Shown piece by piece: positions 55,026 through 64,000 of a stretch of 64,000 nt of DNA. The stretch is from JACCZX01 sp963786295. Its GTDB lineage: Bacteria > Pseudomonadota > Gammaproteobacteria > Burkholderiales > Burkholderiaceae_F. Every line of letters begins with the position of its first letter. The stretch's first letter is position 1. Both the position numbers and the translations under genes were made by a program. The DNA lies in the NCBI GenBank assembly GCA_963786295.1, contig CAWAYV010000009.1, positions 15,593 through 79,592 of the forward strand, written 5' to 3'. The notes beneath the pieces were generated by a model. That model was not told the DNA's origin. It saw nothing but the letters and a program-made list of their open reading frames with translations, and ran no database searches.

Positions 55026-57532
55026 CTACGCTTCGCGCAGCGTCGCCAGCGGCGGCGTCTTCAACACTCCGCGCAATCCGAACCAACCGCCGATCAACGC
55101 TGCGGCGGAACCGCCGGCGACCCCGGCAACGAATACCCACGGCGAGACGCGGTATTCGAACTCGAAGCCATACGTTGCAAGCACCCAGCCGACCACACTC
55201 GCACCGATCGCGGCGAGCAAGCCCGCCAGACCGCCTATGCAGACCATCTCGGCAACTTGAGCGCGTGAAAGCTGCCGCCGCGAGGCGCCAAGCGCACGCA
55301 ACAAACCGGCTTCGCGTACCCGCTCGTCGCGGCTCGACGGCCAGCGCTGCGTACAGCACCAGCACGCCGGCGGCCAGGGTGAACACGAACAGGAACTCGA
55401 CTGCCGCGATCACCTGATCGATTACCGCCTGAACTTGGCGGAACACGGCCGTCATATCGACTACGGTCAGATTCGGGAACTGCTGCAGCAACTCGCCGGT
55501 GAGATTCGCCTGTGCGACCGGCAGATGAAACGCAGTGATGAAGCTCGCCGGCATGTCTTTCAGCAACGATGGCGGCATGATGACGAAAAAATTTGCGCGC
55601 ATCGAGTCCCAATTGACTTTGCGCAAGCTGGTCGCACGTGCAGTGACGAGTTGCCCGGCGATGTCGAACGTCAGCGAATCACCGAGCTTGATGCCGAGCG
55701 TCTCGGCGATGCCTTCCTCGATCGACAGCTCCTGGCTGCCGTCGGCGAAACCAGCGGCCGGCAGTGATACGGTTGTGCGACGGGGCCTCTGTCATATAAG
55801 ACAGATTGAATTCGCGGTCGACCAATCGTTGTGCACGATCGCCGGTAAACGACTCCGGGCCCACTTTGCGTCCGTTGATTTCGATCAACCGTCCACGAAT
55901 CATCGGATGCAGCGGCGCGTCGAGTCCCGCTGCATTCAGCTGCGCGCCAACCGCGGTGGCTTGATCGGGCTGAATGTTGACTACGAAACGATTCGGTGCA
56001 TCAGGCGGTGCGGCCTTCCGCCATGCATCGACCAAATCGGTGCGCGTCACCGTCAGCAGTAGCAGCGCCATCAACCCGACGGCGAGCGAAACCAGTTGGA
56101 TGATCGTGGCCACCGGTCGTCGCTGCACGGCGGCGATCGCGAATCGCCATGAGATTCCGAGTTTTCCCGTCAAGGCTCGTAGCGGTGCAAGCAGTTTGAG
56201 CACCAGCCACGCCACCAGCGCAAACACCACCAGCCCGCCTGCAAAGCCGCCAGCGGTCAGGCTGCCGATCTTCAGATCGTTGGACGACCACAGCAGCAGC
56301 GCGAAGAAGCCGACCAGTCCGGCGAAATAGCCGAGCGCCACGCGCCCGGTCGGCAGCCCGACGTCTTTGCGCAGTACGCGCAGCGGAGGTACGTGGCGCA
56401 GTTGCGCCAGCGGCGGCAACGCAAAGCCGAGCAACAGCACCAGTCCGCACGCAAATCCCTGCGCGCCCGGCAACAACGACGGCTGCGGCAGCGTGGTTCG
56501 AATGAGTGAACCGAGCGCATTGAGCAATACATAGTGCGTCGCGTAGCCCAGCGCCATGCCGATAATGCATGCCGCCAGGCCGATCACGATGAACTCCAAC
56601 GCGAACAACCGGAAAATGTCGGCCTGCGCGAGGCCGAGGCAGCGCATCATCGCGCACGAATCCAGGTGCCGCAGTGAAAAACGGCGCGCCGCGGCAGCGA
56701 CCGCCACTGCAGCGATCATTGCCGCCAGCAACGCGACCAATGCCAGAAATCGCTCGGCACGGTCGAGCGTGCGCTGCATCTCGGGGCGACCGCCTTCAAG
56801 CGTCTCAATGCGCTGCCCGCGATGCAACCTTTGCTGCAGCGCCTCCGAATACGCGCCAACTGCAGAATATTCGCCGGCGACGAGCAGACGATAGGTGACG
56901 CGACTGCCATTGGCGATCAGCTGAGTGGCCGCCAGATCCTCGATGTTCAGCATCACGCGCGGCGCGAAGTTGAGGAACCCCGTGCCACGATCGGGCTCGA
57001 TCGCAATTATTTTGCCGATGCGAAACGTCTTCTCGCCAAGCTTCAGCGCATCACCCGGTGTGGCACCAATCGCCTGCAGTAGTTGGTCGTCAACCCACAC
57101 CTCGCCACGCGCAGGGATCTCGCGCGTCACCCTGTCCTCCTGCCCGATCGCGTCGGCGACGCGCAGATTGCCGCGTAGCGGATAGCCCGCCGACACCGCC
57201 TTGATCGCGGACAGCGAGCTGCGATCGGCGTCGGCCGCGCTGATAGCCATGCTGGGAAACGTTACAGTCTGTGCGATCTGCAGCTTCGCAGCGTTCGCGC
57301 GTGCCGCGTGACCGGCATCGATCGGCGTATCCGAGCTCAGCACAAGGTCGGCGCCGAGCAGTTGCGTTGCATCGCGTTCAAGCCCGAGCCGGATCCGATC
57401 CACCAAGAAGCCAACGCTGGTCACGGCGGCAACGGCGACGACCAACGCGGCCGCCAGCAGCCGCAGCTCGCCGGCGCGCCAGTCGCGCAAGGCCATGCGC
57501 AGCGACTGCGCCACCAAGTGGTTGAAGTTCAC
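55026..57532 (-). CDS. FtsX-family ABC transporter permease, YbbP-like (two frameshifts)
   Basis: This large inner-membrane permease has about 835 residues after repair. An N-terminal helix (LRLLAAALVVAVAAVTSVGF) precedes a periplasmic MacB-PCD-like domain (LLGADLVLSSDTPID). Then come FtsX helix bundles and a second periplasmic domain, ending RALGASRRQLSRAQVAEMV and LREA. Frame breaks at about 55746 (WF should continue ADGSQELSIEEG) and about 55335 (AVE should continue RDERVREAGLL) each need one base removed. YbbP-type permeases usually pair with an ABC ATPase (YbbA), which is not adjacent here. The GTG at 57532 is the chosen start. It is divergent from the DUF4139 gene. Confidence 0.85.
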
Positions 57533-57611
57533 GGCGCAAGTATCGCAGTTAACCCCTTTTGCGTTTCGCAGCCGTTTCAAGCGGGATCACGACAGCCCGT
57601 AGGAGAATCCC

Positions 57612-59150
57612 GTGTCCGCCACCGCTTCAGCATCGATCAAAACCGCCGTCGCTGCCGCATTGGCAGCCATATCAGCCGGTGGCGCCAACGTTGCCGGCCA
57701 GGCGGCCGCGCCAGCCACCGCACTCACTATCTATAGCAACGCTGCGCCCGGATCGATCTCTCCGGATGCATATCGATCGCCCGGACGCGGCGCGGTTCCC
57801 GGTTATGCGGTGGTACGGCAGGAACGCGATCTAGATCTGACCAAGGGGCGCAACGCAGTGCGCTTCACCGACGTGGCCGCGCTGATCGACCCGACGACGG
57901 TGGCATTCGAATCGATGACCGATGCCAAGGGCACTACGGTGTTGGAACAGAACTACCAGTTCGATCTCGTCAGCACCGACAAGTTGCTGCAGAAGTATGT
58001 CGATCGGCCGATTGCCGTCGATCAGATTCGCGGTCAGAGCACCGAGTCGTTCAACGGAACATTGCTGTCGACACAAGGTGGCATCGTCCTGCGGCGCGAC
58101 GACGGCACGGTGCAGATTCTTCCGCACAACGCCGGTGTTCGACTGCCCGCGCTGCCGGGCGGCTTGATCACACGGCCGACCTTGGTGTGGGACGTCGCAG
58201 CTCAACGGCCCGGCACGCATCGCAGTCGCGTCTCGTATCAGACGCAGGGGCTTACGTGGTGGGCCGATTACAACGTCGTTTACGCCGAAGGCGCCAATGC
58301 AAACGCGTGCCGGCTCGATGTTGGCGCGTGGGTCAGCATCGTCAACCAGTCAGGTGCGAGCTATGCCGATTCGAGACTGAAGCTGGTCGCCGGCGATGTG
58401 CATCGCGCACCGGCGACTGCAGCGCCTGCGTCGCGAGTATCGGAAAACCGCGCCGCGAAGGTAGCGCAGGAGATCGATGGATTCGCTGAGAAATCGTTCT
58501 TCGAGTATCACCTGTACACGCTGGGCCGCACGACCACGCTGCCCGATAACTCGACCAAGCAGATCGAGCTGTTTCCCGCCGCACGCCGCGTGCCGTGCGA
58601 GAAACTGCTCGTTTACTACGGAGCGCCGGGCGGTTATCGCGGATTTCTATCGTCACCGGCGACCGATCGCAACTACGGCGTACAGAGCAACCGAAAGGTT
58701 GATGTGTATCTGCAGTTCAAAAATGCAGAGAACAACAACATGGGGATGCCGCTGCCTGCCGGTCGAGTGCGTGTCTCAAAGCAGGACCCGGCCGATCAAA
58801 CGCTCGAGTTCATCGGCGAGGACATCATCGATCACACGCCACGCAATGAAAATCTGCTGTTAAAGCTCGGCTCCGCGTTCGACGTGGTCGGCGAACGGCG
58901 ACAAGTGGACTTCAAGGTCGATACAACGCGCAAGACGATGACCGAAGAGATCGAGGTCAAGCTGCGCAATCAGAAAAAGGAAAGAGTCGAAGTGATGGTG
59001 AAGGAAAACCTTTACCGCTGGATCAACTGGAACATCACTCAGCGCAGTCACGAGTACCGCAAGGATGACTCACGCACGGTGGTCTTTCCGGTCACGATCG
59101 CACCGGGAGCCGAAGCCACCGTGCGCTACACGGTGCACTACACCTGGTAA
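57612..59150 (+). CDS. Exported DUF4139 domain protein
   Basis: This 512-residue protein has an N-terminal signal-like region (ASIKTAVAAALAAISAGGAN, cleavage near GQAAA). The DUF4139 core is marked by AALIDPTTVAFESMTD, WWADYNVVYAEG, NQSGASYADSRLKLVAGDVH and the C-terminal VKENLYRWINWNITQRSHEY with APGAEATVRYTVHYTW. The family is widespread in Proteobacteria and its biochemical role is unknown. The start is a GTG at 57612. Its TAA stop is immediately followed by the stop codon of the convergent BMP lipoprotein gene (TAACTAG), leaving no intergenic DNA. Confidence 0.88.
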   Translation: MSATASASIKTAVAAALAAISAGGANVAGQAAAPATALTIYSNAAPGSISPDAYRSPGRGAVPGYAVVRQERDLDLTKGRNAVRFTDVAALIDPTTVAFESMTDAKGTTVLEQNYQFDLVSTDKLLQKYVDRPIAVDQIRGQSTESFNGTLLSTQGGIVLRRDDGTVQILPHNAGVRLPALPGGLITRPTLVWDVAAQRPGTHRSRVSYQTQGLTWWADYNVVYAEGANANACRLDVGAWVSIVNQSGASYADSRLKLVAGDVHRAPATAAPASRVSENRAAKVAQEIDGFAEKSFFEYHLYTLGRTTTLPDNSTKQIELFPAARRVPCEKLLVYYGAPGGYRGFLSSPATDRNYGVQSNRKVDVYLQFKNAENNNMGMPLPAGRVRVSKQDPADQTLEFIGEDIIDHTPRNENLLLKLGSAFDVVGERRQVDFKVDTTRKTMTEEIEVKLRNQKKERVEVMVKENLYRWINWNITQRSHEYRKDDSRTVVFPVTIAPGAEATVRYTVHYTW

Positions 59151-60279
59151 CTAGTTGCCGCCGACGGGAACCTTGCCGATGACGCCTTCGACGTAGTAGT
59201 TCATCGCACCGAGCTGAGCGTCGGTGAGCGAACCCGATCGCCAGAACTTCCTTGCCGTCGTTGCTCTTGATCGGCGCAGTGAACGGATGAAACTTGCCGG
59301 CTCGAATTTCGTCCTGGCGGGTTTTCACGGCTTCGACCAATTCGGGCGGCAGGTTATCGGCCAGGCCCTGCAAGCGAATGAAACCGTCCTTGATGCCGCC
59401 CCACACCGGTGCCACTGACCAGCTGCCGTTCAGCGCTGCTTGTGCGCGTTGTGTGTAGTAGTCACCCCAATGATGCGTGACCGCGACCAACTGAGCGTTC
59501 GGGCCAAACTTCGCCATATTCGAGTGGTACGCCACCGCCATCTTTCTCTTTGCTTCCGCGGCAGCCACCACCGCCGTCGAATCGGTGTGATGCGTGACCA
59601 CATCGGCCCCCTGCGCAATCAATGTGTTCGCCGCATCGCGCTCCTTGCCCGGGTCATACCAGGTGTTGATCCACACGACGCGCAACTGCGCCTTTGGATT
59701 CGTTGCGCGCGCGCCAAGGATGAATGCATTGATACCCTGCAGGACTTCCGGAATCGGAAACGCAGCAACATAGCCGAGCGTGTTGGTCTTGCTCATCCGC
59801 CCCGCAATCATGCCGGCCAGATACCGTCCCTCATAAAAACGCGCGTTATAGGTGTTGACGTTGGGTGCGGTCTTGTAACCGGTGGCGTGTTCGAAATTCA
59901 CGTCCTTGAATTCCTCCGCCACCTTCAGCGTCGGATTCATGAAACCGAACGACGTCGTGAATATCAGCTTGTGACCCTGCTGCGCCAGATCGCGAATCAC
60001 GCGCTCGGCGTCCGCGCCCTCCGGCACCTTTTCCACGAACGACGTGCTGACCTTGGGTCCGAGCGCCTTTGCCATCTGCTCGCGCCCGGCGTTGTGCTGC
60101 GTCGTCCAGCCTGCATCACCGACCGGGCTTACGTAGACGAAGCCGATCTTCAGCGGCTCAGTGGTGGCGGCAGCTGACTTGACCGGCTCAGCCTTGGGGG
60201 CTGCTTCTTCCTTCCTTCCGCAGCCGGCAGCAAGTGCCACCGCGGTCGCTACCGCAATCCACTTCGCAAACGCTTGCAT
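59151..60279 (-). CDS. BMP-family ABC transporter substrate-binding lipoprotein (frameshifted C-terminus)
   Basis: This is the periplasmic receptor of the importer encoded upstream. The lipobox ends at Cys20 (AVALAAGC). The Bmp/PnrA family text includes YVSPVGDAGWTTQHNAGREQ, IFTTSFGFMNPTLKVAEEF, TYNARFYEGRYLAGMIAG and QGADVVTHHTDSTAVVAAAE. The frame is lost at the CCC run 59233-59235: AIG should be followed by SLTDAQLGAMNYYVEGVIGK. One surplus base explains it, giving 375 residues and a TAG at 59151-59153. Relatives bind purine nucleosides or related ligands; the ligand here is not known. It lies 42 bases after the second permease. Confidence 0.9.
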
Positions 60280-60321
60280 TCCCGATCTCTGAATGGCGAT
60301 GCGCGAGTCTACGGGACGACT

Positions 60322-61242
60322 TCAAGCATTCGGACTGAACGGCTTGCCCAGCGACGCCGGCATATTCAAGCGAATCCAGCGCGGGTCGCGCGAGATCAGT
60401 GCGAGCACGACGATCGTCGCCACGTACGGCGTCATCGCCAGCCACTGGGCCGGAACGTCGACGCCCTGCCCCTGCAGATAGAACTGCAGCATCGTTACGC
60501 CGCCAAACAGATAGGCACCGAGCAGGAGACGCCCCGGCCGCCAGGTGGCGAATGTGACCAGCGCCAGAGCAATCCAGCCACGCCCCGCGACCATGCCTTC
60601 GGACCACAACGGTGTATAGATCGTCGACAGATAAGCGCCGGCCAAACCCGCGCATGCGCCTCCGAATGCCAGTGCCGCACAGCGGATGCGCCGCACCGAA
60701 TGACCGAGCGCATGCGCGGCGTCCGGCGATTCGCCGACCGCGCGCAAGATCAGGCCGCTGCGTGTGCGAAACAAGAACCACGCGACCGCGGCCGTTAGTG
60801 CCAGCGAGAAGTAGACGAGCCAGTGTTGCGCGAACAGCGCCGGGCCGATGAACGGAATGTCGCGCAGTATCTGCACGCCGTCGGTGCCGCGCACCGGCAA
60901 CGTGTCGCCTTGCAACCCAAGCCCGATGAACGCCGACAGCCCCGCGCCGAACAGCGACAGAGCCAGACCGGTGGCAAATTGATTGGTCAACAAGCCGACC
61001 GCGAGCGCCGCGAAGAGCAGCGCCATCACGATGCCGGCGCCCGTCCCCGCCAGGAATCCAAGCCAGTAGTGTCCGGTGAGCAGCGTCGTTGCAAAGCCGA
61101 CGACCGCAGCCACCAGCATCATGCCCTCGGTACCGAGGTTGACGACACCACTGCGCTCGTTGATCACGACGCCCAGCGCGGCCAGCAGCAGCGGCGTGCC
61201 GGCGTTCATCGTGAGTGCGATCAGCGACGCCAGTTCGTCCAT
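60322..61242 (-). CDS. ABC transporter permease (nucleoside-type), second permease
   Basis: This integral membrane permease has 306 residues and about eight to ten hydrophobic helices. Branched-chain/ribose-type permease features include GVVINERSGVVNLGTEGMML (near 30) and RAVGESPDAAHALGHSV, the loop that docks on the ATPase. The open frame extends to 61674, but the start at 61242 (MDELASLIALTMN) is the family start and shares one base with the stop of the upstream permease. With the first permease it forms the heterodimeric channel of a BMP-type importer. Confidence 0.92.
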   Translation of the reverse strand: MDELASLIALTMNAGTPLLLAALGVVINERSGVVNLGTEGMMLVAAVVGFATTLLTGHYWLGFLAGTGAGIVMALLFAALAVGLLTNQFATGLALSLFGAGLSAFIGLGLQGDTLPVRGTDGVQILRDIPFIGPALFAQHWLVYFSLALTAAVAWFLFRTRSGLILRAVGESPDAAHALGHSVRRIRCAALAFGGACAGLAGAYLSTIYTPLWSEGMVAGRGWIALALVTFATWRPGRLLLGAYLFGGVTMLQFYLQGQGVDVPAQWLAMTPYVATIVVLALISRDPRWIRLNMPASLGKPFSPNA

Positions 61243-62315
61243 CAAGCGGCGGCGCCACGAAAGGATTGCAGGCGATAGTTGACGAACGTGTCGCACGCCA
61301 GCAGAAAAAACAGCAGCAGCCCCTGGTAGACACCCGTTAACGCGGACGGCAGACCGAGCCGCGATTGCGCAAGCTCGCCGCCGATGTAAAACAGCGCCAT
61401 CACCAGCGACGCCAGGATCACGCCGACCGGATGCAGTCGCCCGACAAACGCGACGATGATCGCGGCGAAGCCATAGCCCGGCGAAATCGTCGAAGTCAAT
61501 TGCCCGATCGGGCCGGCAACTTCGAGTCCGCCAGCAAGTCCGGCGAGCGAGCCCGAAATCAGCAACGCGATCCACAGTGAACGCCGGCTGGAAAAGCCCG
61601 CGTAATGCGCAGCCAGTGGCGCAAGCCCCACGACCTTCAATTGAAAGCCGATGACGGTGCGCGCCAGCATCCACCAGATACCCGCGACCGCGAGCAGCGC
61701 GAGTACGCCGCCCGCGTTCAACCGCAGGCCTTCGAAGATGATCGGAACGCGCGCTGCGGCTGCGAATAACTCAGTCTGTGGAAATCCGTAGCCGTTTGGA
61801 TCTCGCCAGGGTCCCTGCACGAGCCATGAGATCAACTGCTGCGCTACGTACACCAGCATCAGGCTCACCAGAATTTCGTTGGCGTTAAAACGATCGCGCA
61901 GCCACGCGGTGATCGACGCCCATACGGCGCCACCGGCCATCGACGCCAGCAACACCCACACAAACCACGCACGCGACGACTCCGCGCTTGCCAGTAGCGC
62001 AACTCCCCCGCCCGCAATCGCGCCGGCGATCAACTGGCCTTCTGCGCCGATGTTCCAGACATTGGCGCGAAAACATACCGCCAGACCTGCACCGCACAGA
62101 ATCAGTGGCGTCGCTTTCAGCGCCAGCTCGCTCCAGCCGCGAAGGCTCGCGAGTGGCGCGACGACGAAAACGTTCAATCCCTGCAGCGGACTCGTACCCA
62201 GCGCTGCGAAGAGCACGCTGCCGGCGAGAAGCGTCAGCACAATCGCGACGACCGGCGATAACCAGATCCACACACGCGATGCCGTCTCGCGCGGCACAAG
62301 CCTCCACGAACTCAC
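61242..62315 (-). CDS. ABC transporter permease (nucleoside-type), first permease
   Basis: The product is 357 residues and polytopic. It has WIWLSPVVAIVLTLLAGSVL as the first helix, AVCFRANVWNIGAEGQLIAG (the hallmark of the YufP/NupB branch) and LNANEILVSL-like text (RFNANEILVSLMLVYVAQQ). It is fused by a four-base overlap to the ATPase gene and shares one base with the next permease. Similar permease pairs import purine nucleosides or guanosine/xanthine-type compounds; the specificity here is unproven. Confidence 0.92.
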   Translation of the reverse strand: MSSWRLVPRETASRVWIWLSPVVAIVLTLLAGSVLFAALGTSPLQGLNVFVVAPLASLRGWSELALKATPLILCGAGLAVCFRANVWNIGAEGQLIAGAIAGGGVALLASAESSRAWFVWVLLASMAGGAVWASITAWLRDRFNANEILVSLMLVYVAQQLISWLVQGPWRDPNGYGFPQTELFAAAARVPIIFEGLRLNAGGVLALLAVAGIWWMLARTVIGFQLKVVGLAPLAAHYAGFSSRRSLWIALLISGSLAGLAGGLEVAGPIGQLTSTISPGYGFAAIIVAFVGRLHPVGVILASLVMALFYIGGELAQSRLGLPSALTGVYQGLLLFFLLACDTFVNYRLQSFRGAAA

Positions 62316-63832
62316 GTGGCGTGCTCCGCGTTCTCGGTCCGGTGATTCTCGGCCGGCCAGAAGCCGGCCATCCAGCGTCCCAGTTCACCGACACTGAGCT
62401 CGTGTGGCGCCTTCGACCGGGACAGACGTCCGCCGGACATCACCATCAATCGATCAGCTAGTTGATATAGCTCGTCGAGCTCCTCCGACACGATCACGAT
62501 TGCGCAACCGGCCGCTCGCAAAGCGATCAACTCGTTGCGAATCGACGCGGCAGACCCGACATCGACGCCCCATGTGGGCTGATCGAGCAGTAGCACCCGC
62601 GGCGCAGGCAATACCTCACGCCCGACAATGAACTTCTGCAGATTGCCGCCGGAGAGCGTTTCGATCTTCTGCGCGGTCGTTGCGGCCTGCACACGAAAGT
62701 GCTGCACGATCCGCGCGGCGTCGTCGTTTGCCTTGGCGACGTTTAACACGCGGCTTGAGCGCAATGACGCGTCCGTTAGCGAGACGTTCTCGGCGAGTGT
62801 CATGCCAGCGACCGCTGCGTGGCCCAATCGCTGCTCGGGCACGTAACGCAGACCGAGCACCCGACGCTGCGCTGGATTCAGCCGGCCAACGGGCCGACCG
62901 AACAATCGCACCGCGTCGGGCTCGACTCTCCACTCTCCGGCAAGCGCTGCCATCAAGGCCTGCTGTCCGTTCCCTGATATGCCTGCGATGCCGACGATCT
63001 CGCCGCTTCGCACTCCGAACGACACATCATCGAGACGATCGCGTTGATCGGAGCCTGGCACGCTCAGCCGGGTCACTTCGAGTGCCATCTCACCGGCCGA
63101 AGATTCGCGCGCCGCAATCACCGGTGGTTCGGCGCCCAGCATCAGGCGCGCCAGGCTCGCCTCGGATTGCGATCGGGGATCGACTTCGGCAACGATCTTG
63201 CCGGCGCGCATCACCACGCAGCGCGTCGCGAGGTTGCGGACTTCGTGCAGCTTGTGGCTGACGAAGATGATGCTGACACCGTCGGCCGACAACTCTCGCA
63301 GGGTCTCGAACAATCGATCGACCGCCTGCGGCGTCAACACCGACGTCGGTTCATCGAGGATCAGCACCCGCGGCGCGCTCATCAGCGCACGCAAGATCTC
63401 GATGCGTTGTCGCTCGCCGACCGACAGATCGTGCACGCGCTGCGCTGGATCGATTTCGAGTCCGTAGCGCGCGGCGAGCTCGAGAACGCGTGATTTGATC
63501 GCCGAGATAGGCGCAGCCGGCAAGCCGAGCGCGATGTTCTGCAGCACGCTGAGCGATTCGAATAGCGCGAACTGCTGAAACACCATCGCGATTCCGAGCG
63601 AGCGCGCTCGCCGCGGGCTGTCGATATCGACGATGACGCCGTCGACCGCAATCGTTCCTCCGTCGGGCTGTGTAACCCCGTACCCGATCTTCATCAACGT
63701 GCTCTTGCCCGCACCGTTTTCACCCAACAGCGCGACGATTTCGCCGGGCATTACGTCCACCGAAACCGCGTCGTTAGCAATCGCTGTCGGGTAGCGCTTG
63801 GTGATGTTGCGAAACGCGAGACGCGGCGTCAT
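62312..63832 (-). CDS. ABC transporter ATP-binding protein (nucleoside-type, double NBD)
   Basis: This tandem ATPase of 506 residues drives the importer. First NBD: Walker A GENGAGKSTLMK, Q-loop FQQFALFESLSV, signature LSVGERQRIEIL, Walker B LILDEPTSVL. Second NBD: a degenerate P-loop GISGNGQQAL, signature LSGGNLQKFIVGRE, Walker B LLLDQPTWGVDVG. The sugar-type RbsA/XylG family has the same asymmetry. It is the first gene of the importer operon, which reads ATPase, permease, permease, lipoprotein with overlaps or short gaps throughout. The 76 bases between its start and the rightward ORF at the window edge should hold its promoter. Confidence 0.95.
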   Translation of the reverse strand: MTPRLAFRNITKRYPTAIANDAVSVDVMPGEIVALLGENGAGKSTLMKIGYGVTQPDGGTIAVDGVIVDIDSPRRARSLGIAMVFQQFALFESLSVLQNIALGLPAAPISAIKSRVLELAARYGLEIDPAQRVHDLSVGERQRIEILRALMSAPRVLILDEPTSVLTPQAVDRLFETLRELSADGVSIIFVSHKLHEVRNLATRCVVMRAGKIVAEVDPRSQSEASLARLMLGAEPPVIAARESSAGEMALEVTRLSVPGSDQRDRLDDVSFGVRSGEIVGIAGISGNGQQALMAALAGEWRVEPDAVRLFGRPVGRLNPAQRRVLGLRYVPEQRLGHAAVAGMTLAENVSLTDASLRSSRVLNVAKANDDAARIVQHFRVQAATTAQKIETLSGGNLQKFIVGREVLPAPRVLLLDQPTWGVDVGSAASIRNELIALRAAGCAIVIVSEELDELYQLADRLMVMSGGRLSRSKAPHELSVGELGRWMAGFWPAENHRTENAEHAT

Positions 63833-63908
63833 CGAGTCGGTACGCGCTCAGATTTGCGACACCGGGGGCGGAATTTGCCGCTTGCCATTAACGGAGGATG
63901 CCCGCAAG

Positions 63909-64000
63909 GTGACCATCCAACAGGCGCCATTACTGACGGTGCAGGTCGAGGCGGTAACTCCTGCCTATTGTGTATTCGGTCACACGACCGACGTCCCCTA
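63909..64000 (+). CDS. Possible start of a further gene, cut by the window edge
   Basis: From a GTG at 63909 a frame stays open to the end of the window (VTIQQAPLLTVQVEAV and on). A GGAGG lies at about 63893-63897, with a closer ATG at 63898 that reaches a stop after four codons. A single-base error could join the two. No family can be named from 30 residues. Confidence 0.25.
   Translation, partial: MTIQQAPLLTVQVEAVTPAYCVFGHTTDVP

Noticed and set aside
60322..61674. 450-residue permease with an Arg-rich N-terminus
   Set aside because: The first ~144 residues are out-of-frame text of the upstream permease; the family start is at 61242.

Overview
The window is high-GC chromosomal DNA that reads as a betaproteobacterium, probably in or near Burkholderiales. 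The evidence is protein-level resemblance plus gene order: rpsB-tsf-pyrH-frr-uppS divergent from map-glnD; smc-zipA-ligA; and queF-dapC-dapD-pilU-dapE-prmB-ABC-F. No rRNA, tRNA, CRISPR array or recognisable insertion sequence was seen.

Region by region. (1) 1-8.1 kb: translation and nucleotide genes (uppS fragment, frr, pyrH, tsf, rpsB; map and glnD on the other strand; def and a methylthio-nucleoside phosphorylase). (2) 8.1-23 kb: DNA ligase, ZipA, SMC, the lysine/diaminopimelate genes dapC, dapD and dapE, the pilus ATPase PilU, PrmB and a YheS-like ABC-F protein. (3) 22.7-28.5 kb: an acyl-CoA/lipid block (CaiB-type CoA transferase/racemase, ACAD10/11-type kinase, acyl-CoA dehydrogenase, GST, quinone oxidoreductase, SRPBCC protein). 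(4) 28.5-52.2 kb: an accessory block, lower in GC by eye. It holds a complete one-strand operon for a non-canonical type II secretion/MSHA-like machine. Downstream on the same strand are two very large Sec-exported proteins: a TIG/PPC-repeat protein with about seven 675-bp tandem repeats, and a kelch/carboxypeptidase-regulatory/RHS protein followed by two small orphan ORFs. A divergent di-haem peroxidase closes this block. (5) 52.3-64 kb: a stress protein, RmuC, a FtsX-type permease, a DUF4139 protein, and a complete BMP-family nucleoside-type ABC importer (ATPase, two permeases, lipoprotein).

Two points need attention. First, the most interesting candidate system is the secretion operon with the two giant exoproteins next to it; nothing here proves that they are its cargo. 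Second, at least eleven conserved single-copy genes carry a reading-frame break, and every one is repaired by removing a single base. This looks like insertion-type sequencing error, not gene decay. It creates false fusions (pyrH-frr, ABC-F-CaiB, PilN-PilO) and splits other genes. In the repetitive RHS/PPC region the breaks are much denser and go in both directions, so the two giant genes are given as fragmented.
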